This document shows, piece by piece, positions 41,556 to 48,415 of a stretch of 58,689 nucleotides of DNA. Within the stretch, counting starts at the first letter, position 1, and every line of letters starts with the position of its first letter. The notes under the pieces were generated by a model that was not told where the DNA came from, made no database searches, and saw only the letters and a program-made list of their open reading frames with translations. This DNA comes from a bacterium (lineage in GTDB: Bacteria > Myxococcota_A > Bradymonadia > UBA7976 > UBA1532): assembly GCA_030426085.1 (NCBI GenBank), contig JAUHYW010000071.1, positions 1 to 58,689 on the forward strand. The letters run 5' to 3'. The position numbers were made by a program, and so were the translations under genes.

Positions 41556-42481
41556 GCCGCCCGCCCACGGCGCGCCCGCGCCCGCTTGCGGAGGTAGAGC
41601 GCGGCGCCGGTGCCCACCCCGGCGACGGCGACGCCGCCGCCGATCCAGTACATCCGGCGACGGCGCTTCGCCTCCTCCTCTTCGCGCCGCGCCCGCTCGG
41701 CCTCGACCGCCTTCTTCTCCTCACGCAGACGCCGGAACTCGTCCTGCCGGCGGCGCTCCTCTTCTTCCCGCCGCCGCTGCTCCTGCTCCCGCTGGAGACG
41801 GAGCAGCTCGACCTCGGCCGCCGACGCCTGGCGCTTCGTGCTCTCGGCCTGCCACTTGGCCTCGTCCTTCGCGATCACCCGGGCGAGGTAGCCGCGGGCG
41901 TACTTCAGGCAGTTGCCGGTGGCGCCGGGGATCCTCTTGTTCTGGGCCCACTGCCGCCGGGTCTCGGGCGTCGCGTTGAGGATCTTGCTCCGGTACTTCT
42001 TGCGGTTCTTCCCCGAGCACGCGTCGAACCCGATCCACGACGTGAAGTCGTTGAGCAGGCTGCTGACGTCGATCCCGACGGCGTCCGCCAGGCCGACCGC
42101 GAGACCCACGTACGGGTTGCCGGTCGCGGCGCCCGCCGCGAGCCCGGCGCCGGCGGACGAGACCAGATCGCCCACCTCGGCGGCCTCTTCGCCGAAGGGC
42201 ACGAGGCCGGCCAGCTCGTCGTCGAGATCGTCGTCGCCGAAGGGGACCAGGCCGGCCAGCTCGTCGTCGTGGTCGTCGTCGCCGAAGGGCACGAGGCCGG
42301 CCAGCTCGTCGTCGTGGTCGTCGGCGGCGGGGAAGGGGACCAGGCCCGCCAGTTCGACGTCGTCGAAGCCCTCTTCGAAGGCGGGCAGCCCGAGGGTGCT
42401 GGCGCCGCCCGGGTACACGCTCCCGGGATCCGGCTGGTGGTAGGTCAGGAAGCCGAGGTCGCCCCCGCAGGTGCACGGCAT
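41552..42481 (-). CDS. Membrane protein with four acidic GLVPF repeats (309 aa)
   Basis: The N-terminus has MPCTCGGD. Four units of the form DDELAGLVPFGDDDHD follow, with GLVPF at 46-50, 62-66, 77-81 and 92-96. Next come a Gly/Ala-rich segment (about 107-135), a charged coiled coil (about 205-275) and a C-terminal span (about 277-293, YWIGGGVAVAGVGTGAALYL). The GLVPFGD tag also ends the 24573-25280 protein. The ATG has GGAGTTGACCC ahead. The repeats look like docking peptides, but their partner is unknown. Confidence 0.7.
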   Translation of the reverse strand: MPCTCGGDLGFLTYHQPDPGSVYPGGASTLGLPAFEEGFDDVELAGLVPFPAADDHDDELAGLVPFGDDDHDDELAGLVPFGDDDLDDELAGLVPFGEEAAEVGDLVSSAGAGLAAGAATGNPYVGLAVGLADAVGIDVSSLLNDFTSWIGFDACSGKNRKKYRSKILNATPETRRQWAQNKRIPGATGNCLKYARGYLARVIAKDEAKWQAESTKRQASAAEVELLRLQREQEQRRREEEERRRQDEFRRLREEKKAVEAERARREEEEAKRRRRMYWIGGGVAVAGVGTGAALYLRKRARARRGRAA

Positions 42482-42491
42482 GGGTCAACTC

Positions 42492-43004
42492 CTATTGGAT
42501 GGTCAGGCCGCCCCGGATGGCCGCCACCGGCGACACCCCGAATCGGATCTGGGGATGAACGGTCTCGGCATCGACCCACCGGCCGGCGAGACGCACCTGC
42601 GTCCAGATGTGGAAGGCACGGCCGGGCGGACGCGAGCCCGAGCCGGTATCGGAGAAGTAGCGGCCGTCGTCGGTGCGCCGCAGCAGCACCCCCCGCGTCT
42701 CGAAGCCGACTCCGCGGAGCAGCGCCGAGAGCAGGATGTGCTGGTCGTCGCAGTCGCCCATCCGCCGGCGGATCGTCGTCGCCGGCGTCTGCAACTGCTC
42801 GCCGACCTCGGGCTGGAACGTGATCCGGCGGCGCACGAACCCCCACAACGCCCGGGCGGTGCCCTCCCGGTCGTTGCCGTCTACCCCCCGCAGCACGAGC
42901 GCGAGCACGTCGCGCCACAGCGGGTGCCGGGCGTACCGGTCGGCGAGCGCATCGCACCGGGCGCGCGTGCGGTCGGGCGTCTTGCCGGGGAGGCGGAAGT
43001 ACAT
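42492..43004 (-). CDS. Transglutaminase-like cysteine protease/transferase (170 aa)
   Basis: A transglutaminase-like core is recognisable: Cys85 in RMGDCDDQHILLSALLRGVG, His132 in FHIWTQV and Asp145 in RWVDAE form the expected Cys-His-Asp triad. The ATG lies 17 bases past a palindromic promoter element (43021-43038), implying a very short leader. Enzymes of this fold act as proteases, acyltransferases or cross-linkers. Here it may process or cross-link structural proteins or the repetitive giant protein, which is inference from context. Confidence 0.7.
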   Translation of the reverse strand: MYFRLPGKTPDRTRARCDALADRYARHPLWRDVLALVLRGVDGNDREGTARALWGFVRRRITFQPEVGEQLQTPATTIRRRMGDCDDQHILLSALLRGVGFETRGVLLRRTDDGRYFSDTGSGSRPPGRAFHIWTQVRLAGRWVDAETVHPQIRFGVSPVAAIRGGLTIQ

Positions 43005-43020
43005 GCGGCTGACGGTGCAA

Positions 43021-43043
43021 CTGCGCGTCGACGCGCAGTCCAA
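43021..43043 (-). promoter_or_regulatory. Palindromic promoter element, copy 2
   Basis: CTGCGCGTCGACGCGCAG at 43021-43038 is preceded on the minus strand by AAAAAAACCG and TTGGAC and followed by TTGCAC. It sits 17 bases upstream of the transglutaminase-like start. If TTGGAC is a -35 box, the palindrome fills the 17-bp spacer. Confidence 0.6.
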
Positions 43044-43077
43044 CGGTTTTTTTGCCGCGGCCTACGGCGCGCCCGGA

Positions 43078-43779
43078 TCAGTCGTCATCGTCCTTGCTGA
43101 ACATCCGCACGGTGTTGCGGATCGACCCGATCGCGTCGTCCATCGCGCCGAGCGCGTCGATGGGGCTGAAGTCCGCGTCCTGGAGCTTCTTGCGCGCCCC
43201 CTCCAACTCGTTCTGTGCGTCGTGCAGGCTGTCGCGCAGCTCGTCGCGCTGGCCCTCGAGTTCGGCGATCCGGGCTTCGAGCCCCGCGACTCTGGTGGAC
43301 GCCGCGGCCTCCTCGACCGACTTGTCGCGCAGCGCCGTCTGGAGGGTCTCGATCGTGCTCTGGTAGGCGCCGTTCGCCTTCTCGAGCGTCTCCACCTGCC
43401 GCTGAAGGAGATCTTCGACCGCGGAGCGATCGGGCTGGACGCGAGGCGCGTACTCCAACGGCTCCGGGGATCGACGCCCGCGACGGGGCCGCATCAGGCG
43501 GTCTTGCGCCTTGAAGATCGTCCCGTCCGCGTTCCGCGCGATGATGCGATACCGCCCGGGCATGCAGATCTGGTCTTGCAGGTCGTGCACCCGGTCAGTC
43601 GCCAGCAGCATGATCGGGTGGCCGTTCTCGTCGGTCGCATCCTCGGGTACCGACGTGGTGCCTCGCTTGCGGTTTGCGGTGTCGAAGCGCACGAACTGCA
43701 CTTCGAGCAGGTCACACGGAACGCGCGCCTCCAGGAGCGGGGCGTAGTGCATCTCGGTCTCGTCTTCGATTCGGCTCAT
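43078..43779 (-). CDS. Coiled-coil protein at the head of the late-type block (233 aa)
   Basis: The N-terminal half is beta-rich (PCDLLEVQFVRFDTANRK, HPIMLLATDRVHDLQDQ, GRYRIIARNADG). Residues of about 118-205 form a long coiled coil (LLQRQVETLEKANGAYQSTI onwards), and the C-terminus is acidic. The ATG has GGAGGTGCCC ahead. An upstream GTG at 43791 is a weaker start. It is the first gene of the block and has a palindromic element 26 bases upstream. The shape would suit a scaffold or structural protein. Confidence 0.65.
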   Translation of the reverse strand: MSRIEDETEMHYAPLLEARVPCDLLEVQFVRFDTANRKRGTTSVPEDATDENGHPIMLLATDRVHDLQDQICMPGRYRIIARNADGTIFKAQDRLMRPRRGRRSPEPLEYAPRVQPDRSAVEDLLQRQVETLEKANGAYQSTIETLQTALRDKSVEEAAASTRVAGLEARIAELEGQRDELRDSLHDAQNELEGARKKLQDADFSPIDALGAMDDAIGSIRNTVRMFSKDDDD

Positions 43780-43804
43780 GGGCACCTCCACCCCCCGAAT
43801 CGCA

Positions 43805-43827
43805 CTGCGCGTCGACGCGCAGTCCAG
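43805..43827 (-). promoter_or_regulatory. Palindromic promoter element, copy 3
   Basis: The perfect palindrome CTGCGCGTCGACGCGCAG (43805-43822) has CTGGAC at its minus-strand upstream edge and TGCGAT after it, 26 bases before the ATG at 43779. It lacks the long A tract of the other two copies. Confidence 0.6.
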
Positions 43828-43860
43828 ACGAAAGTGCCGCCCGGCCGGCGATCAGCCAGG

Positions 43861-43989
43861 AACTCACCAGCAACCCGACCACGAACTCGCCAGCAACCCG
43901 ACCACGAACTCGCCAGCAACCCGACCACGAACCCGCCATCAACCCAGCCAAGAACTCACCAGCAACCCGACCACGAACTCACCAGCAAA
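43861..43989. repeat. Tandem 23-bp repeats (iteron-like)
   Basis: Five full units and a partial sixth start at 43861, 43884, 43907, 43930, 43953 and 43976. Units begin AACTCRCCAGCAACC and end GACCACG, and unit 4 is divergent. There are no spacers, and no protein is convincingly encoded. They lie between the late-type block and the Septu-like genes. The 23-bp spacing (about two helical turns) is typical of iterons bound by a Rep protein. Confidence 0.75.
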
Positions 43990-44026
43990 TCAGGCGTCCG
44001 TCATCGTCTGCCGGGCGAGTCGCGAC

Positions 44027-44764
44027 CTAGTCCTCGGCGTCTCGCCACCTCAAGATCTCGGGCCGGGCTTCGATGGCCCGGCGCACCTGCCGAAGCTGGA
44101 GCACCTCGTACTTCGGGCCCTGCGCTGCAGCCAGCAGCTCCCGCAAGATCGAAAGGAAGCGCCCGCGCCGCACTGTCTGAGCCAACTTCTTCGCCTCCTG
44201 ATGCTCGCCGCGGACGACCGCGTCGGCGTACGCCGGAATAAGGACCCGCAGCGTGGTCCACTGATCCTCCCGATACCCGCGCAGACGCTTCAGGCCGAAG
44301 AGGTCGACCGACCAGTCTCCGCGATCGCTCAAGGCGTCGATGGCCCCAGAAGGCAGCATCCGCAAGTGCAGAGGCGGGTAGTCCTGACGCGGACTCAAGG
44401 GGCGCACGCCGTCCTCCGGACGCAAGAAGCGGTCGCGCTTGTGGTTGCTGTCACAGAGGTCGCAGGCCAAGTGGAGGTTGTCCCAATCGAACGTTTTCAG
44501 TGGATCGGATGCGCGAGGCTCGAAGTGATCGATGTGCGCCGCTTCGTTGTACTCGCAGTACATGCAGTGTGTTCCGAGCGGCCCGTTCATGCGTTCGAGT
44601 ACCCGCTTGATCTCCTTCAGGGTCTTGAGTTGCTTCGACGCCTTCCAGCGAGCGTCTCCGACCGTCTTCTGGTCACCGGGGGCCGCAGCCCGAATCTCGT
44701 CGGTCCATCTGGCGAGGTACGTCAGCGCCCGCTGCGACAGGGACCGGGATGGGATGTACCTCAC
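44027..44764 (-). CDS. ptuB: HNH endonuclease, Septu PtuB-like
   Basis: This 245-residue protein has an HNH core with zinc ligands: CMYC at 67-70, catalytic HIDHFEPR at 77-84, then CDLC at 101-104 and NH at 107-108. The GTG start overlaps the ATPase stop (GTGA). HNH nucleases following an SMC/ABC-type ATPase define Septu-type antiphage systems (PtuA-PtuB), where the ATPase restrains or directs the nuclease. The gene symbol is by analogy, since sequence identity to characterised PtuB was not tested. Confidence 0.75.
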   Translation of the reverse strand: MRYIPSRSLSQRALTYLARWTDEIRAAAPGDQKTVGDARWKASKQLKTLKEIKRVLERMNGPLGTHCMYCEYNEAAHIDHFEPRASDPLKTFDWDNLHLACDLCDSNHKRDRFLRPEDGVRPLSPRQDYPPLHLRMLPSGAIDALSDRGDWSVDLFGLKRLRGYREDQWTTLRVLIPAYADAVVRGEHQEAKKLAQTVRRGRFLSILRELLAAAQGPKYEVLQLRQVRRAIEARPEILRWRDAED

Positions 44765-46176
44765 CCGCCGAGCCCCAGGGCCCGTAGGGCTTGGACGACA
44801 TCCGCACTCGGCGCGATGTGACGCTTGAGCTGCCTGTACGCTTCTTCCTCGTCAGGCGTCGCCTCTTCCGACAGGATCAATGCCTCGAGCCGCGCCGCCT
44901 CGTCCAGGCGCGCCTCGGCCTCGGCGCTGCGGGTCGAGTCGATCCCGAACAGGCCGGAGAGGTAGATGTCGTCGGCGGTGCCGTCGAGGAGCGGGATCAG
45001 GTCGTCGGCCGTCAGCAGCCGCGGCTGCTCCCTCTCGTCCGGCCGGGTCAGCCGGATGATCGCGCCGTTCGACGCCGCCTCCTGGCAGATGAACGGGCTG
45101 TGCGTCGCAACGATGAACTGCACGTTGGGGAAGTGACCGGTCAGCCACTCGCCGAAGGTACGCTGCCACGAGGGGTGTAGATGGCTCTCGATCTCGTCGA
45201 TGAGCACGACCCCCTCATTGAGTACTTCCGGCCGCCCCGTCTCCGGGTCCAACTCGAGCTTGAGGCCGTTGAAGCTGCGGTGGAGGTGTCGGACGAGGTC
45301 GAGGACCAGCCCGACGACTGTCTGATAGCCATCGCTCAGGGCGGTCAGCGGCAGATCGAGCCCGTGCTCTCGCAGCATGAGGCCCTTCGATGTGATATCG
45401 ACGGCCTGAGCTTTACCGCCTCCGGGCCCGCTCAGCAGCCCGTCGGAGAGCAAGGCCAGGATCGCCGGCTTGAGCCGGGCGGCCGCGTCCTGATCCTCGG
45501 TGACCTCCAACTGGAGTTGCTTCAACCACGCCAGGGGTTCGGCGAGCGCAACGTCTTCACGGAAGAGCGATGCGAGCTGCGCGATCGGGCGGACCTCGGA
45601 GTCGGTGAACTCATCGCCCTGCCGAGAGGCGCGGCTCAGGCGTCGGTACGGGCCGTAGCCTGCAACGAACCAGCCGGGCCGACGGTTCACCTGGGACCAC
45701 GGCCCGCGCTGAGGAATCCCGCCGAGCCCGAAGGTCGCGCGGGTCCCTTGGCCCGAGAGCACCTCGACGCTGAGGCTCAGGCTGCCCTCGCGCGGTGCAG
45801 ACGGATCGAGCCGCGGGCGGTCGGCCCCATCCTCCGAGGATGAACCAGCGAGGGTGTCCTCGGCGCCTGAATCTTCAGCATCCGGCGGTAGGACCCACCG
45901 ATCTTCGAGCGCATACCGCAGGACGACCGACACCTGCGCTGCGCTCGCGCCGAGCGCCAACCACCACGAGACGGATGGTAGGAGCGTACGGCAGGTGTCG
46001 GCGCCGGCCAAGCCGAGCGCGATGGACCGCAGCAACGTGGACTTGCCGGAGCCGTTCGGGCCGACCACCACGACCCACCGCGGGAGTTCCGCTCCCTGGG
46101 ATGCGAAGTCGAGTCGCAACGGCTGCTTCGTGCCGAGCCCGCGCACGCGGTTGATGGTGATCGACTCCAGGTGCAT
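44761..46176 (-). CDS. ptuA: AAA/ABC-type ATPase, Septu PtuA-like
   Basis: This 471-residue ATPase has Walker A GPNGSGKST at 39-47, a split SMC/OLD-like middle, an LSDGY signature-like segment (about 290), Walker B VLIDEIESHLHPSWQ (about 320) and switch ATHSPF (about 355). It resembles PtuA, RecF-like and OLD-like ATPases of defence systems. The ATG has GAGGAGCC ahead. It is the last full gene before attR, so the pair is border cargo likely to protect the host from other phages. Confidence 0.8.
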   Translation of the reverse strand: MHLESITINRVRGLGTKQPLRLDFASQGAELPRWVVVVGPNGSGKSTLLRSIALGLAGADTCRTLLPSVSWWLALGASAAQVSVVLRYALEDRWVLPPDAEDSGAEDTLAGSSSEDGADRPRLDPSAPREGSLSLSVEVLSGQGTRATFGLGGIPQRGPWSQVNRRPGWFVAGYGPYRRLSRASRQGDEFTDSEVRPIAQLASLFREDVALAEPLAWLKQLQLEVTEDQDAAARLKPAILALLSDGLLSGPGGGKAQAVDITSKGLMLREHGLDLPLTALSDGYQTVVGLVLDLVRHLHRSFNGLKLELDPETGRPEVLNEGVVLIDEIESHLHPSWQRTFGEWLTGHFPNVQFIVATHSPFICQEAASNGAIIRLTRPDEREQPRLLTADDLIPLLDGTADDIYLSGLFGIDSTRSAEAEARLDEAARLEALILSEEATPDEEEAYRQLKRHIAPSADVVQALRALGLGG

Positions 46177-46200
46177 GCCGGCTCCTCGGCTACAGCGGCT

Positions 46201-47619
46201 TCAGGGCGGCGAGGATACCAGAATCTGTCCTGCTGGGGTCTCGGGCAGAAACGCGTTGCCGCAAGGTCCTGTCGAATAAGCGGATTCGTCGGCGGTCACG
46301 CGGCCTGAAAATCCGCGTGTCGGTGGTTCGAATCCGCCCCTGGGCACCGCGTTTTCCTTAGAAACCCGGCAACTTACGCCAGTTGCCGGGTTTTCTGTTT
46401 TGTGAGGATTTGAGCCGCAATCGGCCCCTTCTGGTCGGTTTCTTGGGCAAATGTTGGGCAAGCTTTTCGGCTTGCCGGGCCCATCCTCACGCCCCCTCAC
46501 GCCATCCTCAGGCCCAGAATCGTCTGTGCAACCGCCCTGCTCGGGCTCCTGGTCGTCGTTGACGGCTACAGCCGGCTCAAGCGCTCCATGAGCGGGCAAG
46601 GCCGACACCACCGACTGCAAGTGCTCCGGGCGCAGGTGCCCGTAGACCTGATGCACCATGGCCGTGGAGCTGTGCCCGAGCGCCTTGGCCACGTGCGCAT
46701 CCGGGGCCCCGCCTTGCAGCGCCCAACTGGCGTACGTGTGGCGCAGATCGTACGGGCGCACATGATCGAGCCCGGCCTTCTTGGCCGCGCGCGAGAGGTC
46801 CCGACGGGCGTTGGACCACCGCTCGACGATCGGGTCGCTGTCGCGCGCATGGCCACGCTGCTCAAGCAGGTGGGCAGCAAACTGCGGGCGAATCGGGATG
46901 AAGCGATCGGCGGCCGCGGTCTTCGTGCCAGGAATATGAATGCGCGGCCCGCTCACATCGAGATCCCCCCACGCAATGGCCTCGACCTCGCGGCCCGGGC
47001 GTGCACCGGTCTCGACCATCAGCAGGACGTAGAGCCGGCGCTTGGCCGCTACAGCCTCGTACAGCGCCAGAAACTGCTGCGGGGTGATGGCGCGGTCCTG
47101 CTTCTTGATCTTGTACGAGACGGTCACGTCTTTGGCCGGGCTCGTGCGCACGAGGCCGCGCTTAATGCACCACCGGAAGAACGTGCGCAGCTCGCACAGG
47201 TTCTTGTAGACGGTGTGCGCGGATACGACGGCCAGGCGCTCTTCGCGAAAGGCTACGATGTGCGTGGCGTCCAACTCGTGGACGATCGTGTCGGCCCCGA
47301 GGTGCTCAACCAGCAGGCGCCACGTCTTCTTGCGGCAATGGAACGTCGAGGGCGCGTCGGCATCCTGTGCGCCCGCGTCGATGCGGTTCTTGCGGCCGGC
47401 CAAGTAGCGCGCAGCGGCTGTGGCCAGCGCCACGTCGGGCAGCGCCGCCTTGTCAGGGGCAAGCAGGCGCTCCCACTCCTTGGTCAGCCACGCCTCAGCC
47501 AGCTTTCGATTGCGGCAGCCTGTGGATCGCTCGACGCGGACCCCACTGACCGGGTGCTTGAAGCGCGCGTACCAGACGCCTTTCTTCTTCCTCCAGCTGG
47601 CTTTGATCGGTGCGTGCAT
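46201..47619 (-). CDS. int: Tyrosine recombinase (integrase) of element C, reading through att
   Basis: This 472-residue integrase has R207 (ETGARPGREVEAI), K233, R293 (YDLRHTY, with Tyr in place of the usual first His), H316 (LGHSS) and nucleophile Y326 (VYGHL). The ATG has AAGGAGACGAC ahead. Residues of about 423-440 are encoded by the att repeat, and the last 32 or so by element B DNA beyond the crossover. The tail would therefore change on excision or when integrated at a bare tRNA. The catalytic domain ends well before the swapped part, so activity should persist. Confidence 0.93.
   Translation of the reverse strand: MHAPIKASWRKKKGVWYARFKHPVSGVRVERSTGCRNRKLAEAWLTKEWERLLAPDKAALPDVALATAAARYLAGRKNRIDAGAQDADAPSTFHCRKKTWRLLVEHLGADTIVHELDATHIVAFREERLAVVSAHTVYKNLCELRTFFRWCIKRGLVRTSPAKDVTVSYKIKKQDRAITPQQFLALYEAVAAKRRLYVLLMVETGARPGREVEAIAWGDLDVSGPRIHIPGTKTAAADRFIPIRPQFAAHLLEQRGHARDSDPIVERWSNARRDLSRAAKKAGLDHVRPYDLRHTYASWALQGGAPDAHVAKALGHSSTAMVHQVYGHLRPEHLQSVVSALPAHGALEPAVAVNDDQEPEQGGCTDDSGPEDGVRGREDGPGKPKSLPNICPRNRPEGADCGSNPHKTENPATGVSCRVSKENAVPRGGFEPPTRGFSGRVTADESAYSTGPCGNAFLPETPAGQILVSSPP
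46300..46352 (+). repeat. attR of B / attL of C: tRNA-Phe 3' half, direct repeat copy 2
   Basis: It is identical over 53 bases to 76-128 and again lacks the tRNA 5' half. Read in reverse it encodes VPRGGFEPPTRGFS within the element C integrase, a familiar tail in integrases that overlap their tRNA att site. Confidence 0.9.
46362..46399 (+). terminator. Rho-independent terminator behind the second att copy
   Basis: A 13-bp perfect stem (46362-46374 with 46381-46393) is followed by TCTGTTTTG. It mirrors the terminator behind the first att copy. It lies antisense within the integrase gene. Confidence 0.8.
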
Positions 47620-47828
47620 GTCGTCTCCTTGTTCGTGAGCACGGGCGTCTTGATGTTGTCGGTGATCCAGGCCTCGAGGTCGCACTCGCGAACGAAGACC
47701 CGGCCGCCCCTCTTCCCCCTCCCCAGCTTGAGGCTGGGGATCTGAAGGCGAATCAGCCGGTAGGCGGCGGATCGCGAGAGCCGCAGCCGATCGGCGACTT
47801 CCTTCACGGTGAGCAGCGTCGTGGCCAT
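47484..47828 (-). CDS. xis: Excisionase-like MerR/HTH_17 protein
   Basis: This 114-residue protein has a typical excisionase domain at about 4-55: LLTVKEVADRLRLSRSAAYR, then IPSLKLGRGKRGGRVFVREC and DLEAWI. The ATG has GGAGGAGAG ahead. The C-terminal 45 residues run 136 bases into the integrase gene in another frame, so the two are coupled but not simply in tandem. It likely directs excision of element C. Confidence 0.8.
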   Translation of the reverse strand: MATTLLTVKEVADRLRLSRSAAYRLIRLQIPSLKLGRGKRGGRVFVRECDLEAWITDNIKTPVLTNKETTCTHRSKPAGGRRKASGTRASSTRSVGSASSDPQAAAIESWLRRG

Positions 47829-48415
47829 TCTCTCCTCCTTCGACCCGTTGAGCGCCGTCGATCGTGGCATAGGGGGCAGGCGGAAATCTGATAAAATTCA
47901 GGTAGATAAGGAATACTCACGGGGCGTGAGAACGACCCGTTCTACGCGCCAAAGCCTGCCGTATCGCGGCTGATTGCGCCTTGCCGTGCCCGGAAAGTCT
48001 GAGGGCAGAAAGTTGGTGAGCGGCCTGCTGGTGTCCATCGCATCGGGCCACGCCATCCTCGACCGACCGGCCAACCCCTGAGCGAGCAACGAGAATCGGC
48101 TTGTTGCGCCTGTGCGCAGCGTGTCAGCCCCGACACGCGCCGCGTGATGGTCCCGCAGAACGTACGCCGTAAATACTCACGGGTCTGACATCGCATAGGC
48201 CTTGCTACACATACGCTACGGGGCTACATCGTGGATGAATCCGCCATTTGTCTGGGGCACGCCGTTGTCCGGGGATAGAACTCACGGGGTAGGCCGGCTC
48301 AAAGCCGCATAGGCTGTGGGCTTGGCGCCACTTCGCGGCTCAACTAAGGTGTATAGTGGATACTTCGTTATAGGACCCCGCCGGGATACGTGCCCGGCTG
48401 GCTTGGGTGGCGCTA
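47829..48415. promoter_or_regulatory. Non-coding origin-like region of element C
   Basis: No gene is seen in 587 bases. The motif TACTCACGGG occurs at about 47914 and 48174, with a shorter ACTCACGGGG at 48280. CTCACGGGGCGTGAG at 47916-47930 forms a hairpin, as does GTGTCAGCCCCGACAC at 48121-48136. A TATAGT -10-like hexamer lies at 48352. The placement between the divergent xis and replication-relaxation genes fits an origin of replication or transfer plus promoters. Confidence 0.5.

Larger units (their letters stand above)
76..46352. mobile_element. Integrated element B (about 46 kb) in a tRNA-Phe 3' end
   Basis: The element is bounded by a 53-bp perfect direct repeat at 76-128 and 46300-46352 that matches the anticodon loop through acceptor end of a tRNA-Phe. 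It encodes its own tyrosine integrase, excisionase-like protein, replication initiator, helicase loader and a Cro/XRE-type switch. A long minus-strand late-type gene block follows, and cargo at both borders looks like defence (ParB-like/Dam at left, Septu-like at right). No terminase, portal, tail or conjugation gene was recognised, so it is neither an ordinary tailed prophage nor an ordinary ICE. It may be an unusual virus, but that is inference. Confidence 0.8.

Noticed and set aside
43861-43989. CRISPR array
   Set aside because: The units are contiguous without variable spacers, and no cas genes are nearby. It is a simple tandem repeat.
76-46352. Ordinary tailed prophage
   Set aside because: No terminase, portal, head-maturation, tape-measure or baseplate protein could be recognised in any frame, although their usual lengths and motifs would be visible.
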